The notes under the pieces: model-generated
Told to the model about the DNA's origin: nothing
Database searches by the model: none
Seen by the model: only the letters and a program-made list of their open reading frames with translations
Shown here: piece by piece, positions 17,184 to 25,250 of the stretch
How the letters are laid out: each line of letters opens with the position of its first letter
How positions within the stretch are numbered: the stretch's first letter is position 1
DNA from: Marispirochaeta aestuarii
GTDB taxonomy: Bacteria > Spirochaetota > Spirochaetia > JC444 > Marispirochaetaceae
Direction of reading: 5' to 3'
DNA length: 43,292 nucleotides
Assembly (NCBI RefSeq): GCF_002087085.1
Contig: NZ_MWQY01000028.1
Span: 1 to 43,292 of the forward strand
Program-made: the position numbers and the translations under genes

Positions 17184-18896
17184 ATGAGAATGACAAAGCT
17201 GTTTTCGCGGACCCTCCGGGAGACCCCGGGCAAGACTGAATCCAAAGGGCACGAGTATCTGCTCAGGGCCGGGTATATCCGCCAGAGCGCTGCGGGTATC
17301 TATACCGCCCTGCCTCTTGCGTTTCGCAGTCTGCGAAAGATAGAACAGATAATCCGGGACGAGATGAACGCCATAGGCGGTCTCGAGATGCTGATGCCCG
17401 TGGTGAATCCCGCGGAAATCTGGAAGGAGACCGGCCGCTGGTTTACCATCGATGCGGAGCTTTCCCGCTTCAAGGACCGCAATGACCGTGACATGGTCCT
17501 GGCCATGACACATGAAGAGGCGGTAACGGATATAATGCGGGACGAGATTCAGACCTATCGGCAGCTTCCCTGCATGGTGTACCATATTCAGACCAAATGG
17601 CGGGACGATCCCCGTCCCCGGGCGGGACTGATCCGGGTGCGGGAGTTCACCATGAAGGACAGCTACAGCTTTGACCGGGACTATGCAGGCCTGGAAAAGC
17701 AGTATGACGCCCATTATCACGCCTACTTCCGTATTTTCAAGCGCTGTGGCCTTCCTGTTATCGCGGTAGCCTCCGATACCGGCATGATGGGAGGAAAGGT
17801 GAGTCATGAGTACATGTACCTGAATCCCATCGGCGAGGACACCCTCATCCTCTGCAGCGACTGTGATTACAGCGCCAACCGCCAGGTCGCGGAGGTTCAT
17901 AAACAGCTTTACCCGGAGGACCTGGCGGCTCTGGAAGAGGTGGAAACCCCGAACTGCGCCACCATCGAAGAACTGGCGAATTTTCTGAATATCCCCACCC
18001 GTAAAACCGCCAAAGCGGTCATGGTGATGGGACGCTTCGTTGACGAGAAGAACGAAGAGGAGACCCGGGAAAAGCTTATCCTCGCCATAATCCGGGGAGA
18101 CATGGAGATCGAGGAAGCGAAACTTCAGAAAGCCAGCGGAGCCCTGAGCCTCAGGCCCGCCCACGAAGAAGAGATCCGCGCCTGCGGGCTGGTACCGGGG
18201 TATGCCTCACCGGTGGGAATCAGGGACTGCATGATAATTGTCGACGATTCCGCCGCAGGCTCCAACAACCTCGTAGGCGGCGCGAACAGGGACGGCTACC
18301 ACCTGCTGAATACCAATTTCGGCCGGGATTACAGCGGCACCATCGCCGATATTGCCTCTGCCCGGGACGGAATGGCCTGTCCCAAATGCGGCAAGAAGCT
18401 CGAAGCCAAACGGGGCGTGGAGGTCGGAAACATCTTTCAGCTGGGAACCCGCTATTCGGAAAGCATGGGCTGTACCTTCCAGGATGAAAACGGCAGGGCA
18501 CAGCCTGTGGTCATGGGGTCCTACGGTATCGGCGTGGGCCGTCTTCTGGCATGCCTGGCGGAGGAGTACAACGACGACAAGGGGCTCAAGCTGCCTGCTT
18601 CCGTAGCTCCCTTCCACGTGCATATAGTTAATCTGCTGAAAACCAGCGAGGAGGCGGAGAAAATCTACGCCGATCTGATTGAAGGCGGGCTGGAGGTCAT
18701 CCTCGACGACCGCAAGGAGACTGCGGGGGTAAAATTCAACGACGCCGACCTCCTGGGAATGCCCCTTCGCATAACCCTGGGCAACAAGGCCCTCAAGGAC
18801 GGTGAGGTGGAGTTCTCCCGCCGCGGTAATGGTGACAACTACCGGGTCCCCCTGGCGGAGGTGGTAACCGCCGCCAGGGAGGCTGTTTTCGGTTAG
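17184..18896 (+). CDS. proS: Prolyl-tRNA synthetase (bacterial type with editing domain)
   Basis: A 570-residue class II synthetase that charges tRNA-Pro. Motif 1 region RAGYIRQSAAGIYTALPLAF; motif 2 WRDDPRPRAGLIRVREFTMK; motif 3 GSYGIGVGRLLACLAEE. Between motifs 2 and 3 lies the editing (INS) domain (KTAKAVMVMG, DDSAAGSNNLVGGANRDG), as in bacterial-type ProRS. The anticodon-binding domain follows (VAPFHVHIVNLLKTSEEAEK, ILDDRKETAGVKFNDADLLG). Annotation from the GTG at 17160 would put the start inside the promoter; the ATG at 17184 (or the ATG two codons later) is preferred because the -10 box ends seven bases before it and no Shine-Dalgarno exists. It stops six bases before the convergent response regulator gene. 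Confidence 0.96.
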   Translation: MRMTKLFSRTLRETPGKTESKGHEYLLRAGYIRQSAAGIYTALPLAFRSLRKIEQIIRDEMNAIGGLEMLMPVVNPAEIWKETGRWFTIDAELSRFKDRNDRDMVLAMTHEEAVTDIMRDEIQTYRQLPCMVYHIQTKWRDDPRPRAGLIRVREFTMKDSYSFDRDYAGLEKQYDAHYHAYFRIFKRCGLPVIAVASDTGMMGGKVSHEYMYLNPIGEDTLILCSDCDYSANRQVAEVHKQLYPEDLAALEEVETPNCATIEELANFLNIPTRKTAKAVMVMGRFVDEKNEEETREKLILAIIRGDMEIEEAKLQKASGALSLRPAHEEEIRACGLVPGYASPVGIRDCMIIVDDSAAGSNNLVGGANRDGYHLLNTNFGRDYSGTIADIASARDGMACPKCGKKLEAKRGVEVGNIFQLGTRYSESMGCTFQDENGRAQPVVMGSYGIGVGRLLACLAEEYNDDKGLKLPASVAPFHVHIVNLLKTSEEAEKIYADLIEGGLEVILDDRKETAGVKFNDADLLGMPLRITLGNKALKDGEVEFSRRGNGDNYRVPLAEVVTAAREAVFG

Positions 18897-18902
18897 TATG
18901 TT

Positions 18903-20129
18903 CTATTCTGTTTCCGGAACAGCCCGGAGATAGACCGTCTCTTCGGGATTCAGGAAGCGGTAGTTCGGCAGGTGCTCCACCATGCTCTGGGTCAGGGCCG
19001 TATTCTTGGGGAGCACCAGGACGCCGTTCTTCAGTATCAGGTCGTTCTTCAGTACCATTCCGGCGGCAAGGTTCTTGATCTGGATGGGGATCCCGGAATC
19101 TTTGCTGTCCTTTACGGCGGCTTCCTGATCCCTGAGGATCCGGATGACCTGCGGGTCATAGATTGTCTGTACTCCCCGGGTCATCTTTTCAAGGGCCGCC
19201 GAACGTTCCATCCGTTCTTCATAGATCAGCCGTACATAATCCGCCGCGGTCCGGATAATCCGGGAGCCCAGGGGGATCTCCTCACCGCTGAGACCGCCGG
19301 GTTCTCCCTTTCCGTCGAAACGTTCGTGGTGGTGCTTTATCAGAATCGCTATTGGGCCCAGTGCCGAGAGCTTGTTCAGAAGCCTGGCCCCGTCTTCAGC
19401 GTGGTCGGCATTCAGGTGGTCTCCGCTGTTTGCCTCAAAAAGGCCTATTTCCTGCAGAAGGGCGGCGGTACGGATATTGTAGAGCTCATCCTGCTCAAGC
19501 TCCATGGCCACGGCGATCCGTTCCGCCAGGCGCGCGGCCCGTGAGGAGAATTCCTGCATATCGGGATGTACCAGACCGATCATGTGTGACAGGAGTGTGA
19601 CGATGCCTCCCAGGGTCTCCTCTGCCTTAGCCTGCTCCGATTTGACGGTGGTCAAAGCCTTCTGCAGGTACGCGGTCCGCCGGGCGACCTCCTTTTTCAG
19701 GGACTCGTTCTGGGCCTTCAGCTGGGTTTCCAGCTCCCTGTTGTAGCGCTTGAGCCTTCCGTATTCCGCGGCACTGCGCACAGTGCTAATAAGGTCCCCG
19801 TCGTTCCAGGGTTTAACCAGGTAGCGGTAGACCTCTCCCTTGTTTACCGCCTTCAGAATATTCTCCGGATTTGCATAGCCGGTCAGAATGCAGCGGACCA
19901 CATCGGGAAAGCGCTCTTTTACATAGTGAACAAACTGGCTCCCTGCTATCTTGGGCATCTTTTCGTCGGAGATCAGAACATCCACCTCGCGGGTCGCCAG
20001 AATCCCGGCCCCCTCCTCGGCGCTCAGGGCGGTCAGGATCTCGAACTCGGGGTAATCGAAGAACAGCCGCTTCAGGGACTGGAGAATGTTGTACTCGTCG
20101 TCGACAAACAGGATTGTATAGGAACTCAT
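18903..20129 (-). CDS. Response regulator: REC plus degenerate HD-GYP output
   Basis: A 408-residue cytoplasmic regulator. The receiver domain (1-125) has Asp10/Asp11, phosphoacceptor Asp55 (LISDEKMP), Thr83 (LTGYAN) and Lys106 (YLVKPWN). A coiled coil (about 125-170) joins it to an HD-GYP-like domain. There the HD pair is Gln226-Glu227 (ALLQEIGL) and GYP reads Gly-Glu-Pro (HHHERFDGKGEPGGLSGEEI), although the HHxxxD segment is kept. Metal binding and cyclic-di-GMP hydrolysis are therefore doubtful, and it may act as a binding or scaffold domain. It diverges from a histidine kinase gene, with promoters back to back, so the two are probably cognate. TAATAT six bases before the ATG and the lack of a Shine-Dalgarno suggest a leaderless mRNA. 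Confidence 0.9.
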   Translation of the reverse strand: MSSYTILFVDDEYNILQSLKRLFFDYPEFEILTALSAEEGAGILATREVDVLISDEKMPKIAGSQFVHYVKERFPDVVRCILTGYANPENILKAVNKGEVYRYLVKPWNDGDLISTVRSAAEYGRLKRYNRELETQLKAQNESLKKEVARRTAYLQKALTTVKSEQAKAEETLGGIVTLLSHMIGLVHPDMQEFSSRAARLAERIAVAMELEQDELYNIRTAALLQEIGLFEANSGDHLNADHAEDGARLLNKLSALGPIAILIKHHHERFDGKGEPGGLSGEEIPLGSRIIRTAADYVRLIYEERMERSAALEKMTRGVQTIYDPQVIRILRDQEAAVKDSKDSGIPIQIKNLAAGMVLKNDLILKNGVLVLPKNTALTQSMVEHLPNYRFLNPEETVYLRAVPETE

Positions 20130-20135
20130 AAATAA

Positions 20136-20165
20136 ATATTACAATTTGTGTTAAGAAAAGATCAA
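20136..20165 (-). promoter_or_regulatory. Leaderless promoter of the REC/HD-GYP gene
   Basis: On the minus strand TTGATC (20160-20165) and TAATAT (20136-20141) are 18 bp apart; the ATG follows six bases after the -10 box. Confidence 0.6.
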
Positions 20166-20171
20166 GTGCTA

Positions 20172-20201
20172 TTTACAATAAATCTATTTTCTCCATATAT
20201 T
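20172..20201 (+). promoter_or_regulatory. Leaderless promoter of the PAS histidine kinase gene
   Basis: TTTACA (20172-20177) and TATATT (20196-20201) are 18 bp apart; the ATG at 20208 follows six bases after the -10 box. The -35 box is six bases from that of the opposite promoter. Confidence 0.6.
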
Positions 20202-20207
20202 GTATAC

Positions 20208-22082
20208 ATGAGCATTCTATATCTCTGGGCAGTTCCTGGATTGTGCCTGGTTTTCATATTATCTGTTATTCTGTTCAGAACCTGCAGACGTAAAAAGAGA
20301 TCCCTCAAGGATACCAGCGAACTTCTGGCAGAAGGCATGCTGGATCTTGTACATGGCAAGGGTTTCAACTCCTTTCTGCGGGTTGTGAACAGCGCCATGG
20401 GGTCGAAAAGCCTTATCCTTGTCTTTTTTGAAAATACTATTCCCATTGATTTTCATTTCTTCAGCAGGGATCCGGCCCTCCGGATCAAGGTGCCGGAACA
20501 GGAAAAATTTGCCGGACCGCCGGATAGACATGTGTTTGGTGTTTTGGATGAGTTGCGGGAAAAGCAGATTGTCTGCCGTGATGGGCACTACCGTTCACTG
20601 TACGGCGGTCTTGAAGGAAAAAACGCGCTTCTTCTGGGCTTCTCCTATCAGGGGCGGGTGTACGCCGTTTTTCAGTTCGTGGACAGGGACCGGTCTTTTT
20701 GCGGCCGGGAAGCCTTGGAAAACCCGACACTGCTGAAAACCCTGAATGCCGTGACCCAGCATTTTTATATCGACCACATTCAAACGGAAAAACGACGAAA
20801 GGCGGAGACCGCCCTGCGCAGTTCGGAAGAGCTGTACCGGCTTATTTTCGAAGAGTCCATGGATCTTGTGTATCATACCGACGCCGGGGGGCGGATCCTT
20901 GCATTGAATCCGGCGGGACTTGAACTCCTTGGCTATAATACGGAGTCGGAACTCCGGGGCCGGCGCTTTCACGAGTTTTTCAGCAATGATGAACAGCGGG
21001 ATTTCTACTTTGAAATGATCAGATCCCAGAGAGAGATCCGGGACATGGAGGTCATTCTCGTCAACCGGGAAGGAAAAAAGATCTTCTGTCTGGAAAGTGC
21101 CAGCGCCTCCTTCGACAGCCTGGGAGAGGTCAAATCGTATACCGGAATAATCAAGGATATAAGCGAGCGTATCGAACTTGAGAAGGAGCTCTTCAACGCC
21201 AATATCGAGCTGAGCGAAGCCAATAATCAGCTGAAGAAGGTCCAGACACAGATGGTGCAGACCGAAAAGATGGCCTCCATCGGGCAGCTCGCCGCCGGAC
21301 TGGCCCATGAAATCAACAATCCCCTGGGGTTCGTACGCAGCAATTTCTCCACACTCAAACGCTACAATGAATTTCTGATCAGCTTTGCTGACGATGTTTC
21401 AGGACGCATTACCCCGGAGAAGATTGCAGCTCTGCAGAAGCTGCGGCAAAAGTACAGAATCGATGAGATCAAGGCGGATCTGGGGGCCGTTTTTACCGAA
21501 ACGGAGGAGGGAATGAACCGCATGATGGATATTGTCCAGAATCTGAGGAATTTCTCCCACGACAGCCGTTCGGGAGATGTGGGAGAACTGGATCTGAACA
21601 AGGCCCTGAAAAGCAGCCTGGTAATTGCACGGAACGAAATCAAATACCACGCCTCCGTCTCCTTGGAGCTCAGCGATCTGCCGGTAATACGCTGCAGGCC
21701 GGGGGAGATCAAGCAGATTATGCTGAACTTGATTGTAAATGCAGCCCAGGCTGTGAGGGACAGAGTAAAAAAAGGCGAGAAGGGCAGGATTCTTATTTCC
21801 ACCTTCAGCGGCGACTCCTTTGCCTGCTTTTCCATTGAAGATTCAGGCCACGGTATTCCCTCTGAAATTCGATCGAAGATTTTCGATCCCTTCTTTACCA
21901 CCAAGGATGTCGGCTCGGGGACCGGGCTGGGCTTGAGTATCTCCTATGATATTGTGGTCCACAAGCACCACGGCAGGATTCTGGTGGGAGATTCCTCCCT
22001 GGGGGGTGCGATATTCACCGTAATGCTGCCCCTCCTGGGACTTGGAAGCGACGACGAGCTGGGGGATCTGGAGGAAGTATAG
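20208..22082 (+). CDS. PAS-domain sensor histidine kinase
   Basis: A 624-residue sensor kinase. An N-terminal membrane helix (ILYLWAVPGLCLVFILSVIL) anchors it; a region of about 170 residues resembling a GAF-type sensor follows (FNSFLRVVNSAMGSKSLILV, ALLLGFSYQGRVYAVFQF). A PAS/PAC domain (SSEELYRLIFEESMDLVYHT to GIIKDISERIELE) leads through a coiled coil into the kinase core with His367 in AAGLAHEINNPLGFV. The ATPase domain has LNLIVNAAQAV, EDSGHGIP and FDPFFTTKDVGSGTGLGLSI. I start at the ATG 20208; an in-frame ATG at 20148 would lie upstream of the promoter. No receiver domain is fused. The divergent REC/HD-GYP protein is the likely partner. Confidence 0.92.
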   Translation: MSILYLWAVPGLCLVFILSVILFRTCRRKKRSLKDTSELLAEGMLDLVHGKGFNSFLRVVNSAMGSKSLILVFFENTIPIDFHFFSRDPALRIKVPEQEKFAGPPDRHVFGVLDELREKQIVCRDGHYRSLYGGLEGKNALLLGFSYQGRVYAVFQFVDRDRSFCGREALENPTLLKTLNAVTQHFYIDHIQTEKRRKAETALRSSEELYRLIFEESMDLVYHTDAGGRILALNPAGLELLGYNTESELRGRRFHEFFSNDEQRDFYFEMIRSQREIRDMEVILVNREGKKIFCLESASASFDSLGEVKSYTGIIKDISERIELEKELFNANIELSEANNQLKKVQTQMVQTEKMASIGQLAAGLAHEINNPLGFVRSNFSTLKRYNEFLISFADDVSGRITPEKIAALQKLRQKYRIDEIKADLGAVFTETEEGMNRMMDIVQNLRNFSHDSRSGDVGELDLNKALKSSLVIARNEIKYHASVSLELSDLPVIRCRPGEIKQIMLNLIVNAAQAVRDRVKKGEKGRILISTFSGDSFACFSIEDSGHGIPSEIRSKIFDPFFTTKDVGSGTGLGLSISYDIVVHKHHGRILVGDSSLGGAIFTVMLPLLGLGSDDELGDLEEV

Positions 22083-22110
22083 CAGAACCTCTCTTTTTGG
22101 CTGTTTCTAC

Positions 22111-22140
22111 TTGACAGAACGCCGGCGGTGATGTTCTAAT
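22111..22140 (+). promoter_or_regulatory. Promoter of trpB2
   Basis: Consensus TTGACA (22111-22116) and TCTAAT (22135-22140) are 18 bp apart, 44 bp before the start codon. The start site should fall near 22147, inside the palindrome that follows. Confidence 0.65.
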
Positions 22141-22161
22141 GTTACTGCGTATAGTAACATT
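22138..22161. promoter_or_regulatory. Perfect inverted repeat at the trpB2 transcription start (candidate operator)
   Basis: AATGTTACT-N6-AGTAACATT, nine perfect pairs, overlaps the end of the -10 box and the expected +1. A repressor bound here would block initiation. It only loosely resembles the TrpR operator (ACTAG half-sites), so the regulator is unassigned. Confidence 0.6.
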
Positions 22162-22183
22162 GTGGCCGCTTTAAGGAGGAACC

Positions 22184-23572
22184 ATGGCTACCCGTGTATT
22201 TTTGAGTGAAGATGAGATGCCCAGGCAGTGGTACAACATCGCGGCAGATCTGCCGTCCCCGCTGCAGCCGCCCCTCGGGCCCGACGGAAACCCCGTAACC
22301 CCGGAAATGCTCGCCCCCATATTTCCCATGTCCCTGATAGAGCAGGAGGTGAGTCAGGAGCGGTGGATCGATATTCCGGAGGAGGTTCTGAGCATCCTGG
22401 CCAAGTGGCGGCCCTCTCCTCTGCACCGGGCATACTCACTGGAGAAGTTCCTTGGAACCCCCGCGCGAATCTACTACAAGAACGAAAGCGTCTCTCCCGC
22501 GGGCAGCCACAAACCCAACACTGCAGTGGCTCAGGCGTATTACAACAAGCAGGCCGGGGTTAAACGGCTCACCACCGAGACCGGAGCCGGCCAGTGGGGC
22601 AGCGCCCTTGCCTTTGCCTCCGCCCAGTTCGGCCTGGAGTGCAAGGTCTTCATGGTGCGCATAAGTTTCGACCAGAAGCCCTACCGGAAACTGATGATGC
22701 AGACCTGGGGTGCCGACTGTGTTCCCAGCCCCAGTACGGAAACCCAGGCGGGCAGGGACGTCCTTGCAAAATATCCCGATACCCCCGGCAGCCTCGGTAT
22801 TGCCATCAGCGAGGCCGTTGAAGCCGCGGTTACCGATCCCAGGGGAGAAACGAAGTACAGCCTGGGAAGCGTACTGAACCACGTCATGCTTCACCAGACG
22901 GTAATCGGCCTTGAAACCCGGAAACAGCTGGAGAAATTCGGGGAGAAACTCCCGGATATCGTTATCGGCTGCGCCGGCGGAGGCAGTAACTTTGCGGGAC
23001 TGGCCTTTCCCTTCGCCCACGAAAAGATCAACGGCGCGGACATAGAGATTATTCCGGTGGAACCCTCCAGTTGTCCCACCCTGACCAGAGGGCCCTTTGC
23101 TTACGACCTGGGGGATTTCTCCGGTATGACCCCCCTTCTGCCGATGCACACCCTGGGGCATAACTTTGTGGCCCCGCCGATACACGCCGGAGGCCTCCGT
23201 TACCATGGAATGGCGCCCCTCGTCTCCCAGGCGGTTGTGGAGGGGCTTCTGAATCCCCGGTCCATCCATCAGCTTGAATGCTACGAAGCGGCCATGACCT
23301 TTGCCCGGACAGAGGGGATCATCGTGGCTCCGGAAACGAGCCACGCTGTTGCAGGGGCCATTCAGGAGGCAACGCGCGCCAGGGAAGAGGGCAAAGAGAA
23401 GGTGATTGTCTTTAACCTGAGCGGCCACGGTCTGGTTGACCTCAAGGGCTATGAGGCCTACATGAACGGTGAACTCCACGATTACGAGTTTCCCCAGGAA
23501 GAACTGGATGAGAACCTGAAGGCCCTGGAGGGATTTCCACGAGCCGAGACCGTCAAGAGCGGACGATGGTAG
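22184..23572 (+). CDS. trpB: Tryptophan synthase beta chain, TrpB2 type
   Basis: A 462-residue PLP enzyme of the TrpB2 subfamily, which condenses indole with serine to tryptophan or salvages indole. The PLP lysine is Lys110 ([15 protein letters not shown]). The catalytic-glutamate region [16 protein letters not shown] and the phosphate-binding loop [15 protein letters not shown] are typical. The long N-terminus ([32 protein letters not shown]) marks TrpB2 rather than TrpB1. No trpA or other trp gene is next to it, which is common for TrpB2. A strong AAGGAGG precedes the ATG. Its stop codon overlaps the start of a small cysteine-rich protein gene by seven bases. Promoter and candidate operator lie at 22111-22161. 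Confidence 0.95.
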   Translation: MATRVFLSEDEMPRQWYNIAADLPSPLQPPLGPDGNPVTPEMLAPIFPMSLIEQEVSQERWIDIPEEVLSILAKWRPSPLHRAYSLEKFLGTPARIYYKNESVSPAGSHKPNTAVAQAYYNKQAGVKRLTTETGAGQWGSALAFASAQFGLECKVFMVRISFDQKPYRKLMMQTWGADCVPSPSTETQAGRDVLAKYPDTPGSLGIAISEAVEAAVTDPRGETKYSLGSVLNHVMLHQTVIGLETRKQLEKFGEKLPDIVIGCAGGGSNFAGLAFPFAHEKINGADIEIIPVEPSSCPTLTRGPFAYDLGDFSGMTPLLPMHTLGHNFVAPPIHAGGLRYHGMAPLVSQAVVEGLLNPRSIHQLECYEAAMTFARTEGIIVAPETSHAVAGAIQEATRAREEGKEKVIVFNLSGHGLVDLKGYEAYMNGELHDYEFPQEELDENLKALEGFPRAETVKSGRW

Positions 23573-23835
23573 AAGAACGGACCGGGTATCCGGATGGGAA
23601 GGAGCGCTATTGCCGGCGCCTGGGTCATTCGGTACCTTTCCGATACTGCCGGCTTACCGCCGACGGCACACCCTGCAGCAGTATCAGGGAGTGCTGGGTC
23701 GGAGACCCCGGGGTTCGGGAACTTGCCGCAGAACTGGCGGAATCCCTCCCCGGAAGCTCCGCGCCCCCCAAATCGGCCCAGCTTTACGAGCTGATACGCC
23801 GGGCCAGGGAAGTGAGATCCGGAACTGCCGAATAG
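23566..23835 (+). CDS. Small four-cysteine protein coupled to TrpB2
   Basis: An 89-residue soluble protein whose ATG overlaps the end of trpB2 by seven bases, so it is translated from the same mRNA. Cys16, Cys28, Cys37 and Cys43 with His21 lie in [16 protein letters not shown] and [11 protein letters not shown], a layout suited to one zinc or Fe-S site. Similar short proteins with a C-x-LGH-VPF-YC core occur in other anaerobes; from memory they have no assigned function. The C-terminal half is helical and charged ([25 protein letters not shown]). It ends just before the promoter of the next MFS gene. It could modulate TrpB2 or sense metal or redox state; this is speculation. Confidence 0.75.
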   Translation: MVEERTGYPDGKERYCRRLGHSVPFRYCRLTADGTPCSSIRECWVGDPGVRELAAELAESLPGSSAPPKSAQLYELIRRAREVRSGTAE

Positions 23836-23844
23836 TTTTCGCCC

Positions 23845-23880
23845 TTGAATGAAGGGATGCTCCGGGGATATACTCCCTTC
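23845..23880 (+). promoter_or_regulatory. Leaderless MFS promoter flanked by an inverted repeat
   Basis: TTGAAT (23845-23850) and TATACT (23869-23874) are 18 bp apart, with the ATG 11 bases after the -10 box. The repeat GAAGGGA (23851-23857) / TCCCTTC (23874-23880) brackets the spacer and -10 box and could be an operator. Confidence 0.55.
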
Positions 23881-23885
23881 CTATT

Positions 23886-25229
23886 ATGCGATTTGAATCA
23901 CGAGGCGCTGGTGTCCCTTTTCACCCGCGCCGTTTTTCTTTTTTTTACGGTTGGATAATCCTCAGTCTCTCGTCCCTGGGGATGCTGATGAGCATACCCG
24001 GACAGACCATGGGTGTCTCGGTTTTCACGGACCACCTTATGGAAGCCCTGAGCTTGAGCCGGGTAAACTTGAGCCTTGCATACCTGCTGGGGACGGTGGG
24101 AAGCGCCCTTATCCTTGCTCAGGCGGGTAAGCTCCTGGACCGTGTCGGAGCCCGGCTTATGGGCACAGTGGTTGTTCTGCTCCTGGGGCTGACCCTTTTC
24201 GGAGTTTCCGCCGTCGACGGAATCCGTTCCTTCATCTTCCGGATTTTTCCCTTCGCCGGCGATGTCTTCATCGGTTTTCTGCTTATATCCGGGGGCTTCT
24301 TTTTCATGCGCTTTCTCGGCCAGGGGGTTCTCACCCTCTTGAGCCGAAACATGGCCATGAAGTGGTTTGACCGCCGCAGGGGCCTTGCCAACGCGGTTAT
24401 CGGAATTGTCGTGAGCTTCGGTTTTTCCGCCGCCCCCATGCTGCTCCATTCCCTTATCGAGGATTTCGGGTGGCGCGGAGCCATGCGGGTCATGGGGATG
24501 GTCCTGCTCTTCGGTTTTTCCGGCGTATTTCTTCTCTTCGCACGGGACAATCCCTTTATCTGCGGTTTACGTCCGGACGGATCCCCGGCCCCGGCGGATG
24601 ACGCGGATGATTCCGATCCTTCAACCCGGACCGGTCCCGACTACACCCTGCCGGAGGCAAGAAGAACCCTCACCTTCTGGGTGTATGCCATGTCTCTGGT
24701 CCTTTTCAGTCTGGTAATAACCGCCGTCACCTTCCACATTATCTCCATCTTCGATGAAGCGGGCATGGGAGCGGAAAAAGCAGTCTCGATTTTCCTTCCT
24801 GCGGCGCTGATCTCCCTGGTGTTCAATGTTGGTGCCAGCTGGGCCAGTGACCGGATGCCCCTGAAAATATTTCTCTTTATGCTGCTCGCAGGTCTGCTTA
24901 TTGAACTTGTTGCCGTGGCCCTCTTAAAGGACGGCTTGTTCTTTTTCCTGATGATTCTGGGGCATGGAATAAGCGGCGGGATCATGAATCTTTTAAGTAC
25001 CGTTACCTGGCCACGGTTTTTCGGCATACGACATCTGGGATCAATCTCGGGTTTCGCCATGGGAATGACCGTTGCGGGATCCGCCGCCGGACCCTACCTC
25101 TTCAGTCTGTCCCTTTCACTCTTCGGCAGCTACTCTCCGATATGCTGGGGCTCAGGAATCCTGGGAATGCTGATCCTCGGACTGGCATTTATCGCCAAGC
25201 CGCCGGTAAGAGAGCGGGAAGTTCTCTAG
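23886..25229 (+). CDS. Major facilitator superfamily transporter (monocarboxylate/oxalate-formate type layout)
   Basis: A 447-residue inner-membrane carrier with about 12 helices. It begins RRFSFFYGWIILSLSSLGML, a form seen in oxalate/formate and monocarboxylate-type MFS proteins. Motif A is present after helix 2 (AGKLLDRVGARLMGTV). Helices 4-5 carry RFLGQGVLTLLSRNMAMKWF and RRRGLANAVIGIVVSFGFS. A hydrophilic central loop (about 225-260, PAPADDADDSDPSTRTGPD) joins the halves. The substrate is not identifiable. No Shine-Dalgarno precedes the ATG at 23886; the promoter leaves a leader of about five bases. It stops 21 bp before the convergent photolyase gene and no terminator is visible between them. 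Confidence 0.88.
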   Translation: MRFESRGAGVPFHPRRFSFFYGWIILSLSSLGMLMSIPGQTMGVSVFTDHLMEALSLSRVNLSLAYLLGTVGSALILAQAGKLLDRVGARLMGTVVVLLLGLTLFGVSAVDGIRSFIFRIFPFAGDVFIGFLLISGGFFFMRFLGQGVLTLLSRNMAMKWFDRRRGLANAVIGIVVSFGFSAAPMLLHSLIEDFGWRGAMRVMGMVLLFGFSGVFLLFARDNPFICGLRPDGSPAPADDADDSDPSTRTGPDYTLPEARRTLTFWVYAMSLVLFSLVITAVTFHIISIFDEAGMGAEKAVSIFLPAALISLVFNVGASWASDRMPLKIFLFMLLAGLLIELVAVALLKDGLFFFLMILGHGISGGIMNLLSTVTWPRFFGIRHLGSISGFAMGMTVAGSAAGPYLFSLSLSLFGSYSPICWGSGILGMLILGLAFIAKPPVREREVL

Positions 25230-25250
25230 GTTCTGAGTCCTGATAACGCC

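Noticed and set aside
22138-22161. trpB2 palindrome as a TrpR operator or riboswitch
   Set aside because: The half-sites lack the ACTAG core of TrpR operators and the leader is too short for a T-box or attenuator; kept only as an unassigned operator.
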